A stretch of DNA of 15,016 bases from Gammaproteobacteria bacterium (GCA_012800475.1 JAAZJF010000138.1:1-15016); one strand, 5' to 3'; positions 1-8,797 are shown, numbered from the stretch's first letter. Notes: generated from the sequence alone by a model not told the origin. Numbers and translations are program-made.

Positions 1-1052
1 ACTGCTTCTTGCGCAATCTGCTCCAGCGCACCAGTAACACGCGGATCGTCTTTGTGGCCGATAAAATCAATAAAAAACACGTAGGTCCACTTACCGCTGC
101 GTGAGGGTCGAGTTTCAATACGGGTCAAATCAATGCCATTGGCATGAAAAGGAATTAACAGCTCGTGCAAAGCACCTGGTTTATTACTCATGGAGATAAT
201 AACCGAGGTTTTATCATCACCGGTGACCGGCACGCTTTGATTACCGATAATAAGAAAACGCGTTGAGTTATCAGGGCGGTCTTCAATTTTATCGGCTAGA
301 ACTGTCAGGCCATAGAGCTGTGCGGCCATATCTCCAGCAATAGCCGCGCTGTTCCACTCGCTTTTCACACGCTTAGCTGCTTCTGCGTTGCTTGACACTG
401 CAACACGCTCAACGTTTGGATAGTGCGCATCCAACCACTTGCGGCACTGCGCCAATGATTGTGCGTGAGAATAAATACGTGAGATTTTTTCTGTTTTGGT
501 GTTTTCAGCAACCAGCAAATGATGGTGAATACGCAGCTCAACTTCGCCACAAATCACTAAATCATGCTCAAGGAAGCTATCTAAGGTGTGGTTAATCGCA
601 CCTTCTGTTGAGTTCTCAACCGGCACCACACCAAAGCTGACCGCTCCAGCCGCTACCTCACGAAAAATCTCATCAATAGCTGCCATAGGCTTGCTAACAA
701 CAGCTTGCCCGAAGTGTTTCAGAGCGGCAGCTTGCGAGAACGTGCCTTCAGGGCCTAAGTATGCAACTTTTAAAGGCTGCTCAAGCGCTAAGCAAGTCGA
801 CATGATTTCGCGAAATAAGCGCGCCATTTCTTCGTTATCCAGCGGCCCTTTATTAAGCTCCATGATGCGCTTAAGTACTTGTGCTTCACGCTCAGGACGA
901 TAAAAAACAGCTGTTTCGCCCTCAGCTAAAGTGGCCATTTTAATGTGGCCTACTTCTTGAGCGCAGCGCGCACGCTGACTGATAAGCTCAAGAATCTGCT
1001 CGTCGAGACTATCGATGCGTACACGTAAAGCCTGTAATGCTTGCTCGCTCAT
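1..1052 (-). CDS. pheA: P-protein: bifunctional chorismate mutase / prephenate dehydratase (3' end cut off by the window)
   Basis: It converts chorismate to prephenate and then to phenylpyruvate, the committed route to phenylalanine, in the cytoplasm. About 350 codons are visible. An AroQ-type chorismate mutase domain fills residues 1-90 (starts MSEQALQALRVRIDSLDEQI). The prephenate dehydratase domain runs from about 97 to 275, with the motifs VENSTEGAINHT near 143-154 and NSTRF near 261-265. A C-terminal ACT domain follows, with GALHELL near 292 and the ETRP motif near 308, the usual phenylalanine-binding elements for feedback inhibition. Pseudomonas PheA is about 365 residues, so roughly 15 C-terminal residues lie outside the window. 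The ATG at 1052-1050 shares one base with the serC stop (TAATG), and an AAGGAA Shine-Dalgarno lies inside the serC 3' end. Coupled translation with serC is therefore likely. No attenuator is visible, as expected for an internal operon gene. Confidence 0.96.
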   Translation of the reverse strand, partial: MSEQALQALRVRIDSLDEQILELISQRARCAQEVGHIKMATLAEGETAVFYRPEREAQVLKRIMELNKGPLDNEEMARLFREIMSTCLALEQPLKVAYLGPEGTFSQAAALKHFGQAVVSKPMAAIDEIFREVAAGAVSFGVVPVENSTEGAINHTLDSFLEHDLVICGEVELRIHHHLLVAENTKTEKISRIYSHAQSLAQCRKWLDAHYPNVERVAVSSNAEAAKRVKSEWNSAAIAGDMAAQLYGLTVLADKIEDRPDNSTRFLIIGNQSVPVTGDDKTSVIISMSNKPGALHELLIPFHANGIDLTRIETRPSRSGKWTYVFFIDFIGHKDDPRVTGALEQIAQEA

Positions 1053-2134
1053 TATGCGTGTTCCTTTTCAAAGGTTTGCATATACGCCACCAAGGCTTCC
1101 ACTGCTTCAATTGAGACAGCATTGTAAATCGATGCGCGCATACCACCCACTGAGCGGTGACCTTGCAAATTGAGCAAGCCTTGTTCGTCAGCACCCGCCA
1201 GAAAAGCCTTATCAAGCTTGGCGTCGGCCAAACGAAATGGCACGTTCATCCAAGAGCGCGCATTGATCGCAACAGGGTTGCTATAAAAGTCACTGTCATC
1301 AATAGCTTTATATAATAAAGCTTGCTTGGCGTAGTTGGTTTTTGCCATCGCAGCAAGACCACCCTGCTCTTTAAGCCATTTGAATACTAAGCCTGACAGG
1401 TACCATGAGAATGTCGCTGGCGTGTTGTACATCGAGCCATTATCAGCCGCAACCTTGTAATTGAGCATGGTGGGGCAGCTGGCGCGAGCTTGACCGAGCA
1501 AGTCTTCACGCACAATGGCGACCACCAAACCGCTTGGGCCGATGTTCTTCTGTGCGCCTGCGTAAATCATGCCAAATTGACTGACGTCCAGAGGGCGCGA
1601 GAGGATGTCAGATGACATGTCTACAACCAGAGGTGTATCGCCCGTCTCAGGTACCCAATCAAACTGCAAACCACCAATGGTTTCGTTGCTGGCGTAGTGG
1701 ACGTAAGCCGCATCTGTACTGAGCTTCCACTCGTTTTGGCCTGGAATGGCAAAGTAGTCGTACTCTTTAGCGCTGGCTGCGACATTGATATTGCCAAAGC
1801 GGCGCGCTTCATCGATGCTTTTCTTTGACCAAATGCCTGTGTCGATATAGTCGGCACAACCGCCATCAGGTAAAAAGTTTAACGGGATTTGCGCAAACTG
1901 CTGGCTGGCACCGCCCTGCATAAACAACACTTTATAGTTGTTTGGGATGCTTAGCAGATCACGTAAATCCTGTTCAGCTTCATGAGCAATAGCTGTGTAA
2001 TCGTCACTGCGATGACTCATTTCCATCACAGATAGACCTTTGCCATGCCAGTCTAATAGCTCGCTTTGTGCCTGTTTTAAAACAGCCTCAGGCAGCGCAG
2101 CAGGACCTGCGCAAAAATTATAGACTCTACTCAC
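1052..2134 (-). CDS. serC: Phosphoserine aminotransferase
   Basis: This PLP enzyme of class V transaminase type makes 3-phosphoserine from 3-phosphohydroxypyruvate and glutamate (serine synthesis). It also acts in pyridoxal 5'-phosphate synthesis on the phosphohydroxythreonine side. With the start chosen here the protein has 360 residues, close to the family length of about 361. The N-terminus reads YNFCAGPAALPEAVL (residues 5-19), which is diagnostic. MQGGASQQFA lies near 72-81, and the PLP lysine is K196 in YAGAQKNIGPSG. The frame stays open upstream to an ATG at 2200, but those 22 residues have no family counterpart and overlap gyrA. The start is therefore taken as the GTG at 2134-2132, 7 bp after the gyrA stop and just before the conserved YNFCAGP. 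A GAG-rich weak ribosome site precedes it. It probably forms an operon with gyrA upstream and pheA downstream. Confidence 0.95.
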   Translation of the reverse strand: MSRVYNFCAGPAALPEAVLKQAQSELLDWHGKGLSVMEMSHRSDDYTAIAHEAEQDLRDLLSIPNNYKVLFMQGGASQQFAQIPLNFLPDGGCADYIDTGIWSKKSIDEARRFGNINVAASAKEYDYFAIPGQNEWKLSTDAAYVHYASNETIGGLQFDWVPETGDTPLVVDMSSDILSRPLDVSQFGMIYAGAQKNIGPSGLVVAIVREDLLGQARASCPTMLNYKVAADNGSMYNTPATFSWYLSGLVFKWLKEQGGLAAMAKTNYAKQALLYKAIDDSDFYSNPVAINARSWMNVPFRLADAKLDKAFLAGADEQGLLNLQGHRSVGGMRASIYNAVSIEAVEALVAYMQTFEKEHA

Positions 2135-2141
2135 TGCACTC

Positions 2142-4820
2142 TCACTCTTTAGGGTTGCTGGACTCGTCAGCGATCGGTTCTTCACCTTCACTGGCGTCAT
2201 CTGGATGATCGGCTAGTGCTTCGTTGCTCGAAGCGTCTACTGCATGCTCTGCATCATCGCTCAGGATGTCATGGTCATCATCGTCAACAGTAGGCTCTTG
2301 TACGCGCTCTAAACCAACAAGTTTTTCATCACTGGCTAAGCGTATCAAGGTCACACCTTGAGTGTTTCGTGACAAAGATGACACTTCATCAACACGTGTA
2401 CGTACTAAGGTGCCTTGGTCAGAAATCAGCATAATTTCTTCGCCGTCTAGCACTTGAATCGCACTAACGAGCTTACCATTGCGCTCACTGCACACCATGG
2501 CAATCACGCCCTGCCCGCCACGACGGTAGCTTGGGAAGTCATGAATGGCTGTGCGCTTACCGTAACCGCGCTCAGATGCCGTGAGGATTTCACTGTCAGG
2601 TTCTGGAATAATCATGGAGATCAGCTTCTGGCCTTCAGGCAGACGCATACCACGTACACCACGAGCTGTACGCCCCATTGCACGCACATCTGTTTCCGCA
2701 AAGCGTGTGACTTTACCGCCATCAGAGAACAGCATTACTTCACGCTCACCATCAGTAATTGAGGCGCTAATTAGGGTGTCATCGTCATCCAGTGCTAAAG
2801 CAATTAAACCTGAAGTACGTGGGCGACTAAATTGCTCAAGCGGCGTTTTCTTGACCGTACCCTTTGCCGTAGCCATAAAGATAAAGTGATCTTCGGTGTA
2901 CTCATTTACGGGCAGCATTGCAGTAATGTGCTCACCTTCGTCTAACGGCAACAAGTTGATAATCGGACGACCGCGCGCAGCACGTGATGCTTCGGGGATT
3001 TCAAAGGTGCGCATCCAGTACACTTTACCTTTGCTGGAGAACAGCAAGAGCGTGGTGTGACTGTTAGCAACGAGCAGGTGCTCAACATAGTCTTCGTCTT
3101 TAACACCGGTTGCTGCTTTACCACGACCACCACGACGCTGTGCATCATAGGCATCCAATGGCTGGCTTTTTGCATAACCTAAGCGCGAAATCGTAACAAC
3201 ACGCTCTTCTTCTGTGATCAGGTCAGCAATGGTCAGATCAACACGTGATGCAGTGATTTCAGTGCGACGGTCATCACCGTAATCGGCTTTAACTTTTTCA
3301 AGTTCTTCGCGAATCACTTCAAGCAATCGTACAGAATCACCCAAAATATTTAACAGCTCGCTGATCTGTGACAGGATTTCCTGGTACTCAGTCAGCAGCT
3401 TTTCATGTTCAAGACCCGTCAGGCGGTGCAAGCGTAAATCTAGAATAGCTTGAGCTTGCTCTGGCGATAAATGGTAAAAACCATCGTGCATCCCGTACTG
3501 TTCATCTAAGTCTTCAGGGCGGCTTGATTCGGCACCGGAGCGCTCGACCATGTCAGCAACAGCTTGCGATGCCCATGCCGTAGCAATGAGGCGCTCTTTT
3601 GCTTCTGCGGGTGTGGGCGAGTCTTTAATCATGGCGATCACAGGGTCAATATTTGACAGTGCAACCGCTTGGCCTTCGAGAATATGACCGCGCTCACGGG
3701 CTTTACGCAACTCAAACACGGTACGACGCGTTACCACTTCACGACGGTGACGCACAAAGACTTCGAGCATGTCTTTAAGGTTAAGCAAGCGCGGACGACC
3801 ATCAACCAGCGCAACCACGTTAATGCCAAACACACTTTGCATTTGTGTTTGTGCATACAGGTTGTTGAGCACCACTTCAGGCACTTCACCGCGGCGCAGT
3901 TCGATCACGACGCGCATACCGTCTTTATCAGACTCGTCACGTAATTCGCTGATGCCTTCGAGCTTCTTCTCTTTAACCAGTTCAGCAATTTTCTCGATCA
4001 AGCGCGCTTTGTTGAGCTGATACGGCAATTCACTGATGATGATCTGCTGGCGGCCACCGACTTTATCAATGTCTTCGATAAAGGTGCGCGCACGCATATA
4101 AATGCGGCCACGACCGGTGCGGTAGGCTTCAATAATACCGGCGCGACCATTGATAATACCGGCCGTTGGGAAATCAGGACCCGGAATAAAATGCATCAAC
4201 TCATCAATGCTGATATCTGGATTATCAATTAAGGCTAAGCAGCCATTGATCACTTCCGTCAGGTTGTGTGGCGGGATATTCGTCGCCATACCCACAGCGA
4301 TACCTGATGAACCGTTCACCAATAGATTTGGCACCCGAGTCGGCAGTACCGCTGGAATCATTTCGGTGCCGTCGTAGTTGGGCACCCAGTCCACGGTTTC
4401 TTTTTCAAGGTCTGCCAGTAGCTCATGAGCCAACTTGGTCATGCGCACTTCGGTATAACGCATCGCTGCTGCGTTATCACCATCGACAGAACCGAAGTTA
4501 CCTTGGCCATCGACCAGTAAGTAACGTAAAGAGAACGGCTGTGCCATACGTACTATGGTGTCGTAAACAGCAGTATCACCGTGAGGGTGATATTTACCGA
4601 TGACGTCACCGACGACACGCGCCGATTTCTTATAGGGTTTATTCCAGTCATTACCCAATTCACGCATCGCAAATAAAACTCGGCGGTGAACAGGCTTTAA
4701 GCCGTCACGCGCATCTGGCAACGCTCGCCCTACAATTACGCTCATTGCATAATCAAGGTACGACTGTCGCATTTCATCTTCGATACTGATCGGAAGGATT
4801 TCTTTGGCCAAATCACCCAT
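2142..4820 (-). CDS. gyrA: DNA gyrase subunit A
   Basis: GyrA pairs with GyrB to form the A2B2 type II topoisomerase that introduces negative supercoils using ATP. The protein has 892 residues. The breakage-reunion domain shows the quinolone-resistance-determining region near 67-106, with Thr83 and Asp87. The catalytic tyrosine is Y122 in AAAMRYTEVRM. The GyrA box QRRGGRG (561-567) opens the C-terminal DNA-wrapping beta-pinwheel, whose repeated blades fill about 535-840. An acidic tail of about 49 residues, rich in D, E and S, ends the protein. Compared with my memory of the 923-residue P. aeruginosa protein, it lacks most of an acidic insertion of about 40 residues in the pinwheel (here near 638-645). 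Thr83 is also wild type in P. aeruginosa and is not by itself a resistance mutation. The ATG at 4820 has AAGGA about 10 bases upstream. Confidence 0.98.
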   Translation of the reverse strand: MGDLAKEILPISIEDEMRQSYLDYAMSVIVGRALPDARDGLKPVHRRVLFAMRELGNDWNKPYKKSARVVGDVIGKYHPHGDTAVYDTIVRMAQPFSLRYLLVDGQGNFGSVDGDNAAAMRYTEVRMTKLAHELLADLEKETVDWVPNYDGTEMIPAVLPTRVPNLLVNGSSGIAVGMATNIPPHNLTEVINGCLALIDNPDISIDELMHFIPGPDFPTAGIINGRAGIIEAYRTGRGRIYMRARTFIEDIDKVGGRQQIIISELPYQLNKARLIEKIAELVKEKKLEGISELRDESDKDGMRVVIELRRGEVPEVVLNNLYAQTQMQSVFGINVVALVDGRPRLLNLKDMLEVFVRHRREVVTRRTVFELRKARERGHILEGQAVALSNIDPVIAMIKDSPTPAEAKERLIATAWASQAVADMVERSGAESSRPEDLDEQYGMHDGFYHLSPEQAQAILDLRLHRLTGLEHEKLLTEYQEILSQISELLNILGDSVRLLEVIREELEKVKADYGDDRRTEITASRVDLTIADLITEEERVVTISRLGYAKSQPLDAYDAQRRGGRGKAATGVKDEDYVEHLLVANSHTTLLLFSSKGKVYWMRTFEIPEASRAARGRPIINLLPLDEGEHITAMLPVNEYTEDHFIFMATAKGTVKKTPLEQFSRPRTSGLIALALDDDDTLISASITDGEREVMLFSDGGKVTRFAETDVRAMGRTARGVRGMRLPEGQKLISMIIPEPDSEILTASERGYGKRTAIHDFPSYRRGGQGVIAMVCSERNGKLVSAIQVLDGEEIMLISDQGTLVRTRVDEVSSLSRNTQGVTLIRLASDEKLVGLERVQEPTVDDDDHDILSDDAEHAVDASSNEALADHPDDASEGEEPIADESSNPKE

Positions 4821-5127
4821 GGAAGCTCGGTTCCTTATTAATTCATCATGCCCAATTCAAGCCGCCAATAGTAACACATGCAGCGCTAGTACGCTCAACC
4901 TAGGCCGTGGCTTTTGTTAGTTTTAGCCTATTGGCGTTATTTTAATGAGTTCGCTATAAAGCTAAATCGGGGTGTTTTATACATAAACAACTTGTACAAC
5001 ATGCAGCTATATAAAGCTCACCCCAGCAGCAAAACTGTGCCTTACTCATAGGTGTTGGCGTCAACCGCATGTATGTCTTAAACAGATAAACTGTGCCAGT
5101 TCACTTTATTTAGCAGGAAAATCACCC
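4821..5127. other. Divergent intergenic region between gyrA and mtaD
   Basis: This 307-base region separates the two divergent genes and holds no convincing ORF or RNA gene. It should carry promoters for both directions. A candidate gyrA promoter is listed separately. Towards mtaD there is an AT-rich TATATAAA at 5008-5015, but no good -35 hexamer at the right distance. Two small repeats are visible: AAACTGTGCC occurs at 5032-5041 and again at 5088-5097, and the palindrome TTGTACAA lies at 4992-4999. Their role is unknown and either could be chance. Confidence 0.5.
4868..4898 (-). promoter_or_regulatory. Candidate sigma70-type promoter for gyrA
   Basis: Read on the minus strand, TACTAT (4873-4868) is preceded by TGT, giving an extended -10 form, with TTGAGC (4898-4893) 19 bases further upstream. 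It would start transcription about 40 bases before the gyrA ATG. The -10 matches consensus at 4 of 6 positions and the spacer is long, so this is a tentative call by eye. Confidence 0.3.
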
Positions 5128-6447
5128 ATGCCCCACTCACCCTTAGATTGTTTATTGTTGCCCGAGTGGCTGGTGCCTGTGGAGCCTGCAGGTGTTGTAC
5201 TGAAAAACTATGCCCTGGGAATTCGCGGCGATCGCATTGCTTTAATTGCACCACGCGAACAAGCATTAAAGTACCCCTGCGCTGATATTCGCGAACTCCC
5301 CAATACACTACTGACGCCGGGCCTTATTAATGCCCACGGTCATGCCGCCATGAGTTTATTTCGCGGGATCGCAGATGACACCTCTTTGCATACCTGGCTT
5401 AAAGAGCACATATGGCCAGCTGAAGCGCAGTGGGTGGATGAAGAGTTTATTCGTGACGGCACTGATTTAGCGATTGCTGAACAACTTAAAAACGGCATCA
5501 GCTGTTTTTCAGATATGTATTTTTTCCCAGATATTGTCTGCCAACAAGTACACAGCAGTGGCATGCGAGCTCAAATCACTGTGCCGATGCTGGACTTCCC
5601 TGTTCCTGGCGCCCGCGACAGTGATCAAGCGTTGCGCGAAGGTTTACAGCTGTTCGATGACTTGAAACAACATCCACGACTGACCCTCGGTTTTGGTCCG
5701 CATGCGCCTTATACAGTTGATGATGCCGGGTTAAGCCATATTGCTATGCTGGCCGCGCAATTGGATGCTCCGGTACAAATGCATGTGCATGAAACAGCTG
5801 CAGAGGTTCAGCACAGTATTAAAAAGCACGGTGAGCGGCCTCTCGCTCGGCTTGAGCGTTTAGGTCTACTCGGTCCGCGCTTTCAAGCAGTGCATATGAC
5901 GCAGGTCGATGACAACGATATAGCGATGCTGGTGCATACCAATACCAGTGTGATTCATTGCCCTGAATCCAATCTGAAATTAGCCAGTGGTTTTTGTCCA
6001 ATTGAGCGCTTATGGCAGGCTGGAGTGAATATCGCGATAGGTACTGATGGCGCTGCCAGCAATAACAACCTCGATCTACTGAGTGAAACACGTACCGCGG
6101 CTTTACTGGCCAAGGCTGTTGCCCACTCCGCCAGCGCAATGAATGCACATCAAGCTTTGCGCATGGCAACCTTAAATGGTGCGCGAGCGCTCGGCATCGA
6201 TGCGCAAACCGGCTCGCTAGAAGTGGGGAAACTGGCGGATATCACGGCATTTGATTTCAATGATTTATCTGTGCAGCCGGTATACGATCCTGTCTCTCAA
6301 TTGATTTACGCTGCTGGCTACCGTTGTGTTGAGCATGTCTGGGTGGGCGGTAAGCAACTGCTCAAACACCGCAAGCTGGTGCGTATGGACGAACAGAAAA
6401 TCATAGCTAACGCACGCGCCTGGGGACATAAAATAGCAGCAAAATAA
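5128..6447 (+). CDS. mtaD: Amidohydrolase of the TRZ/ATZ type, probable 5'-methylthioadenosine deaminase
   Basis: This 439-residue protein belongs to the metal-dependent amidohydrolase superfamily (MTA/S-adenosylhomocysteine deaminase branch). Visible active-site elements are the HxH metal motif H70/H72 in LINAHGHAAMSLFRG, MHVHETAAE (H219 as metal ligand, E222 as substrate contact), H256 in AVHMTQV, and D307 in IGTDGAASNN. In P. aeruginosa the gene at the equivalent position, directly before ubiG (PA3170), encodes a deaminase that turns 5'-methylthioadenosine into 5'-methylthioinosine for salvage. Substrate assignment here rests on that synteny and the motifs. S-adenosylhomocysteine or another adenosine derivative remains possible. 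The ATG at 5128 has AGGA at 5115-5118. The gene is transcribed away from gyrA and followed after 133 bases by ubiG. Confidence 0.85.
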   Translation: MPHSPLDCLLLPEWLVPVEPAGVVLKNYALGIRGDRIALIAPREQALKYPCADIRELPNTLLTPGLINAHGHAAMSLFRGIADDTSLHTWLKEHIWPAEAQWVDEEFIRDGTDLAIAEQLKNGISCFSDMYFFPDIVCQQVHSSGMRAQITVPMLDFPVPGARDSDQALREGLQLFDDLKQHPRLTLGFGPHAPYTVDDAGLSHIAMLAAQLDAPVQMHVHETAAEVQHSIKKHGERPLARLERLGLLGPRFQAVHMTQVDDNDIAMLVHTNTSVIHCPESNLKLASGFCPIERLWQAGVNIAIGTDGAASNNNLDLLSETRTAALLAKAVAHSASAMNAHQALRMATLNGARALGIDAQTGSLEVGKLADITAFDFNDLSVQPVYDPVSQLIYAAGYRCVEHVWVGGKQLLKHRKLVRMDEQKIIANARAWGHKIAAK

Positions 6448-6455
6448 GCGCAGCA

Positions 6456-6488
6456 CATACCTGGCTTGATGCTTAATCCGCAGGTATG
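6456..6488 (+). repeat. Inverted repeat (hairpin) just after mtaD
   Basis: CATACCTG (6456-6463) and CAGGTATG (6481-6488) form a perfect 8-bp stem with a 17-base loop, starting 8 bases after the mtaD stop. No T-run follows, so it is not a standard intrinsic terminator. It may be a weak 3' stem protecting or attenuating the mtaD transcript, or chance. Confidence 0.35.
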
Positions 6489-6580
6489 GCGCATCTGGCT
6501 TGGAACACTAAAGCAAAAACCCCAAAAAACTGGCATTATGTGCATCTTAAATCACGGCATATATCGTATAGGACTGGGTT

Positions 6581-7279
6581 ATGAGCAATGTAGACCATGC
6601 TGAAATTGCGAAGTTTGAAGCGTTAGCTCACCGTTGGTGGGATCGTGAAAGTGAGTTTAAACCGCTGCATGATATCAACCCCTTGCGTGTTAACTGGATC
6701 AATGAGCGTACACCTCTAACCGGTCAAAAAGTGCTGGATGTAGGCTGTGGTGGCGGCATTTTAAGTGAAGCTATGGCCCAGCGTGGCGCAGAAGTCACGG
6801 GTATTGATATGGGTGAAGCGCCCTTGGCTGTGGCCCGCCTACATCAGCTTGAAAGCGGTGTTGAGGTCACCTATCGACAGATCACAGCTGAGGCCTTAGC
6901 TGAAGAAATGCCTGGCCAATTTGATGTGGTGACCTGTTTAGAAATGCTTGAGCACGTGCCCGATCCCGCTTCAATTATTCAGGCGTGCTACAGCCTTGTG
7001 AAGCCTGGCGGCCATGTTTTTTTCTCAACCATTAACCGCAATCCTAAGGCCTATTTATTTGCTATTATTGGTGCCGAATACATTATGCGCATGCTGCCGC
7101 GCGGCACGCATGATTTTAAAAAGTTTATTCGCCCATCTGAGCTGGGAGCTTGGAGCCGTACTGCGGGGCTGGAAGTTCAGGATATTATCGGCCTGACTTA
7201 CAACCCTTTAACCAAGCGCTATAAGCTTGAAGCCGATGTGGACGTCAATTATATGATGCACACCACGAAGGACCGCTAA
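6581..7279 (+). CDS. ubiG: Ubiquinone biosynthesis O-methyltransferase (3-demethylubiquinol / 2-octaprenyl-6-hydroxyphenol methylase)
   Basis: UbiG carries out both O-methylations of the ubiquinone ring with S-adenosylmethionine, in association with the membrane. The 232-residue length equals that of the Pseudomonas enzyme. The class I methyltransferase fold shows motif I, VLDVGCGGGILSEAMA (51-66), the acidic ribose-binding end of strand 2 at TGIDMGE (D76), and motif II/post-II VVTCLEMLEHVPDP (116-129) with KPGGHVFFSTINRNPKAY after it. The N-terminal AKFEALAHRWWDRESEFKPL is typical of UbiG. AGGA lies 7 bases before the ATG. The stop TAA overlaps the mupP ATG (TAATG), so the two are almost certainly co-translated, as in the P. 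aeruginosa PA3171-PA3172 pair. Confidence 0.97.
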   Translation: MSNVDHAEIAKFEALAHRWWDRESEFKPLHDINPLRVNWINERTPLTGQKVLDVGCGGGILSEAMAQRGAEVTGIDMGEAPLAVARLHQLESGVEVTYRQITAEALAEEMPGQFDVVTCLEMLEHVPDPASIIQACYSLVKPGGHVFFSTINRNPKAYLFAIIGAEYIMRMLPRGTHDFKKFIRPSELGAWSRTAGLEVQDIIGLTYNPLTKRYKLEADVDVNYMMHTTKDR

Positions 7280-7953
7280 TGCGCATTGAAGCTGTTTTGT
7301 TTGATATGGACGGTACATTGCTGGATACGGCGAAAGATTTTTACGCCATTATTCAAAGTATGCGTGCTGATCAGGGCTTAGCGCCCTGCGACAATGAAGC
7401 TGAGTTTCGACAGCATATTTCAGCTGGCGCGCAGGCCATGGTGAACTATGCATTTGCTGACGCTGAGCTCGATACTACAACTGCTACAGCATTACGCGAT
7501 GACTTTTTAGCGCGTTACGATCAGCAACATGCTCAATACACTGAGCCCTTCCCTGGGATTCTAGATCTACTGCGCGACCTTGATGATGCCGGTATGCGCT
7601 GGGGTGTCGCCACCAATAAGCCGTTGCGTTTTGCGCAGCCTATTATGGAGGCTTTAAATCTGTCCTCGCGCAGTGCAGTGTTGCTTTGCCCTGATCATGT
7701 TGCACAGAGCAAGCCCGCGCCAGATATGTTATTGCTGGCGTGTGGGCAACTGCAGCTTGATCCACGCCAAGTGATGTATGTCGGTGATGATCAGCGCGAT
7801 ATTGATGCGGGCCGTGCTGCGCAAATGCATACCGTGGCCGTGCGTTATGGTTACAACCGACCCGATGACAACCCAGCCAATTGGGGCGCTGACGCAGTGA
7901 TCGATTGCATCAGTGAGTTAAAACTCTTATTAGAAGCACAGCGCACATGTTGA
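7279..7953 (+). CDS. mupP: N-acetylmuramic acid 6-phosphate phosphatase (HAD family)
   Basis: This is a HAD-superfamily phosphatase of the phosphoglycolate phosphatase-like group, 224 residues. Motif I is VLFDMDGTLLDT (nucleophile D9, acid/base D11), motif II is ATNKP (T112), motif III is K145 in SKPAPDM, and motif IV is GDDQRDIDAGRA (169-180). A helical cap lies between motifs I and II. In Pseudomonas the gene between ubiG and yciK (PA3172) is MupP, which dephosphorylates MurNAc 6-phosphate in the cell-wall recycling route that bypasses de novo UDP-MurNAc synthesis. I assign function by family plus this conserved position. By sequence alone it could be called gph-like phosphoglycolate phosphatase. 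It has AAGGA 6 bases before its ATG, inside the ubiG 3' end. Confidence 0.88.
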   Translation: MRIEAVLFDMDGTLLDTAKDFYAIIQSMRADQGLAPCDNEAEFRQHISAGAQAMVNYAFADAELDTTTATALRDDFLARYDQQHAQYTEPFPGILDLLRDLDDAGMRWGVATNKPLRFAQPIMEALNLSSRSAVLLCPDHVAQSKPAPDMLLLACGQLQLDPRQVMYVGDDQRDIDAGRAAQMHTVAVRYGYNRPDDNPANWGADAVIDCISELKLLLEAQRTC

Positions 7954-8024
7954 TTGTTGGCTATAAATAACAGCAATCGACTTGAGTGGCTGCGCTGACT
8001 TGATTGATTTTAAAGAGAGACCTT

Positions 8025-8762
8025 ATGTTTGATTATACTGCACCTGCGGGCCTCTTAAATGGCCGAAAAATACTGATCACTGGTGCGGGCCGCGGGATTG
8101 GCGCACAAGCTGCGCGCACTTATGCGGCTTATGGCGCTACTGTATTATTGCTTGGCAAGACAGAAAAGTATCTCAATGCGGTCTACGATGAAATTGTCGC
8201 CGCAGGCCATCCTGAGCCGGTGGTCATTCCTCTAGACCTTGAAAAGGCGAGCCCTGAAGCTTATACCGAACTGGCTGCGATGGTTGAGGCGGAGTTGGGT
8301 CATTTAGATGGCCTGCTGCACAATGCATCTATTTTGGGTCCTCGTACACCGCTAGAGCAGTTAGCTGGCGAGAACTTTGCCAAAGTCATGCAAATCAATG
8401 TCAATGCCATGTTTATGCTCAACAGCGCCATGCTGCCTTTACTGCGGCTGTCAGCGGATGCTTCGGTGATTTTCACGTCCAGCAGCGTGGGTCGTCAGGG
8501 GCGTGCCTACTGGGGAGCCTATGCGGTCTCTAAGTTTGCTACCGAAGGCCTAATGCAAGTGATGGCCGATGAAATGGACGATACCCCTATCCGCGCTAAC
8601 AGCCTGAATCCTGGCGCAACCCGCACTGATATGCGCGCTCATGCGTATCCTGGTGAAAACCCCGATAACAATCCAACACCGGCTGAGATTATGCCGCTGT
8701 ACCTCTACCTGATGGGTCCCGATAGCACGGGTGTGACTGGGCAAGCTTTTAACGCACAGTAG
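8025..8762 (+). CDS. yciK: Short-chain dehydrogenase/reductase YciK
   Basis: This is a classical SDR of 245 residues. The NAD(P)-binding motif TGAGRGIG is at 19-26, HNAS at 99-102, the catalytic serine lies in TSSSVGRQGR (about S153), and the YxxxK pair is Y166/K170 in YAVSKFATEG. After that come NPGATRT and the C-terminal TGVTGQAFNAQ. It matches the YciK oxidoreductases found after ubiG-mupP in Pseudomonas (PA3173). The physiological substrate is not established. The frame stays open to a TTG at 8004, but the family starts at MFDYTAP, and GAGAG 6 bases before the ATG at 8025 supports this start. About 70 bases separate it from mupP, so co-transcription is likely but not proven. Confidence 0.93.
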   Translation: MFDYTAPAGLLNGRKILITGAGRGIGAQAARTYAAYGATVLLLGKTEKYLNAVYDEIVAAGHPEPVVIPLDLEKASPEAYTELAAMVEAELGHLDGLLHNASILGPRTPLEQLAGENFAKVMQINVNAMFMLNSAMLPLLRLSADASVIFTSSSVGRQGRAYWGAYAVSKFATEGLMQVMADEMDDTPIRANSLNPGATRTDMRAHAYPGENPDNNPTPAEIMPLYLYLMGPDSTGVTGQAFNAQ

Positions 8763-8766
8763 TAGC

Positions 8767-8797
8767 CTTGCAGCACAGTACACCGCTGTGCTGCAGG
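8767..8797 (+). terminator. Hairpin after yciK, probable transcription terminator
   Basis: A 12-bp stem (8767-8778 with 8786-8797, one T-G wobble) and a 7-base loop start 4 bases after the yciK stop. The core GCAGCACAG/CTGTGCTGC is perfect. Only three T's follow, so termination may be partial or need other factors. Its place at the end of the ubiG-mupP-yciK run supports the call. Confidence 0.6.

Noticed and set aside
586..903. Plus-strand open frame inside pheA, and similar long frames opposite gyrA, rluB and rlmL
   Set aside because: They lie antisense to well-supported genes and their translations resemble no family.
2135..2200. N-terminal extension of serC from the ATG at 2200
   Set aside because: The 22 extra residues overlap gyrA and have no counterpart in SerC, whose conserved N-terminus begins at the GTG at 2134.
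4720..4830. Thr at GyrA position 83 as a quinolone-resistance mutation
   Set aside because: The Thr83 codon is at about 4574-4572. Thr is the normal residue at this position in Pseudomonas, so it is not evidence of acquired resistance.
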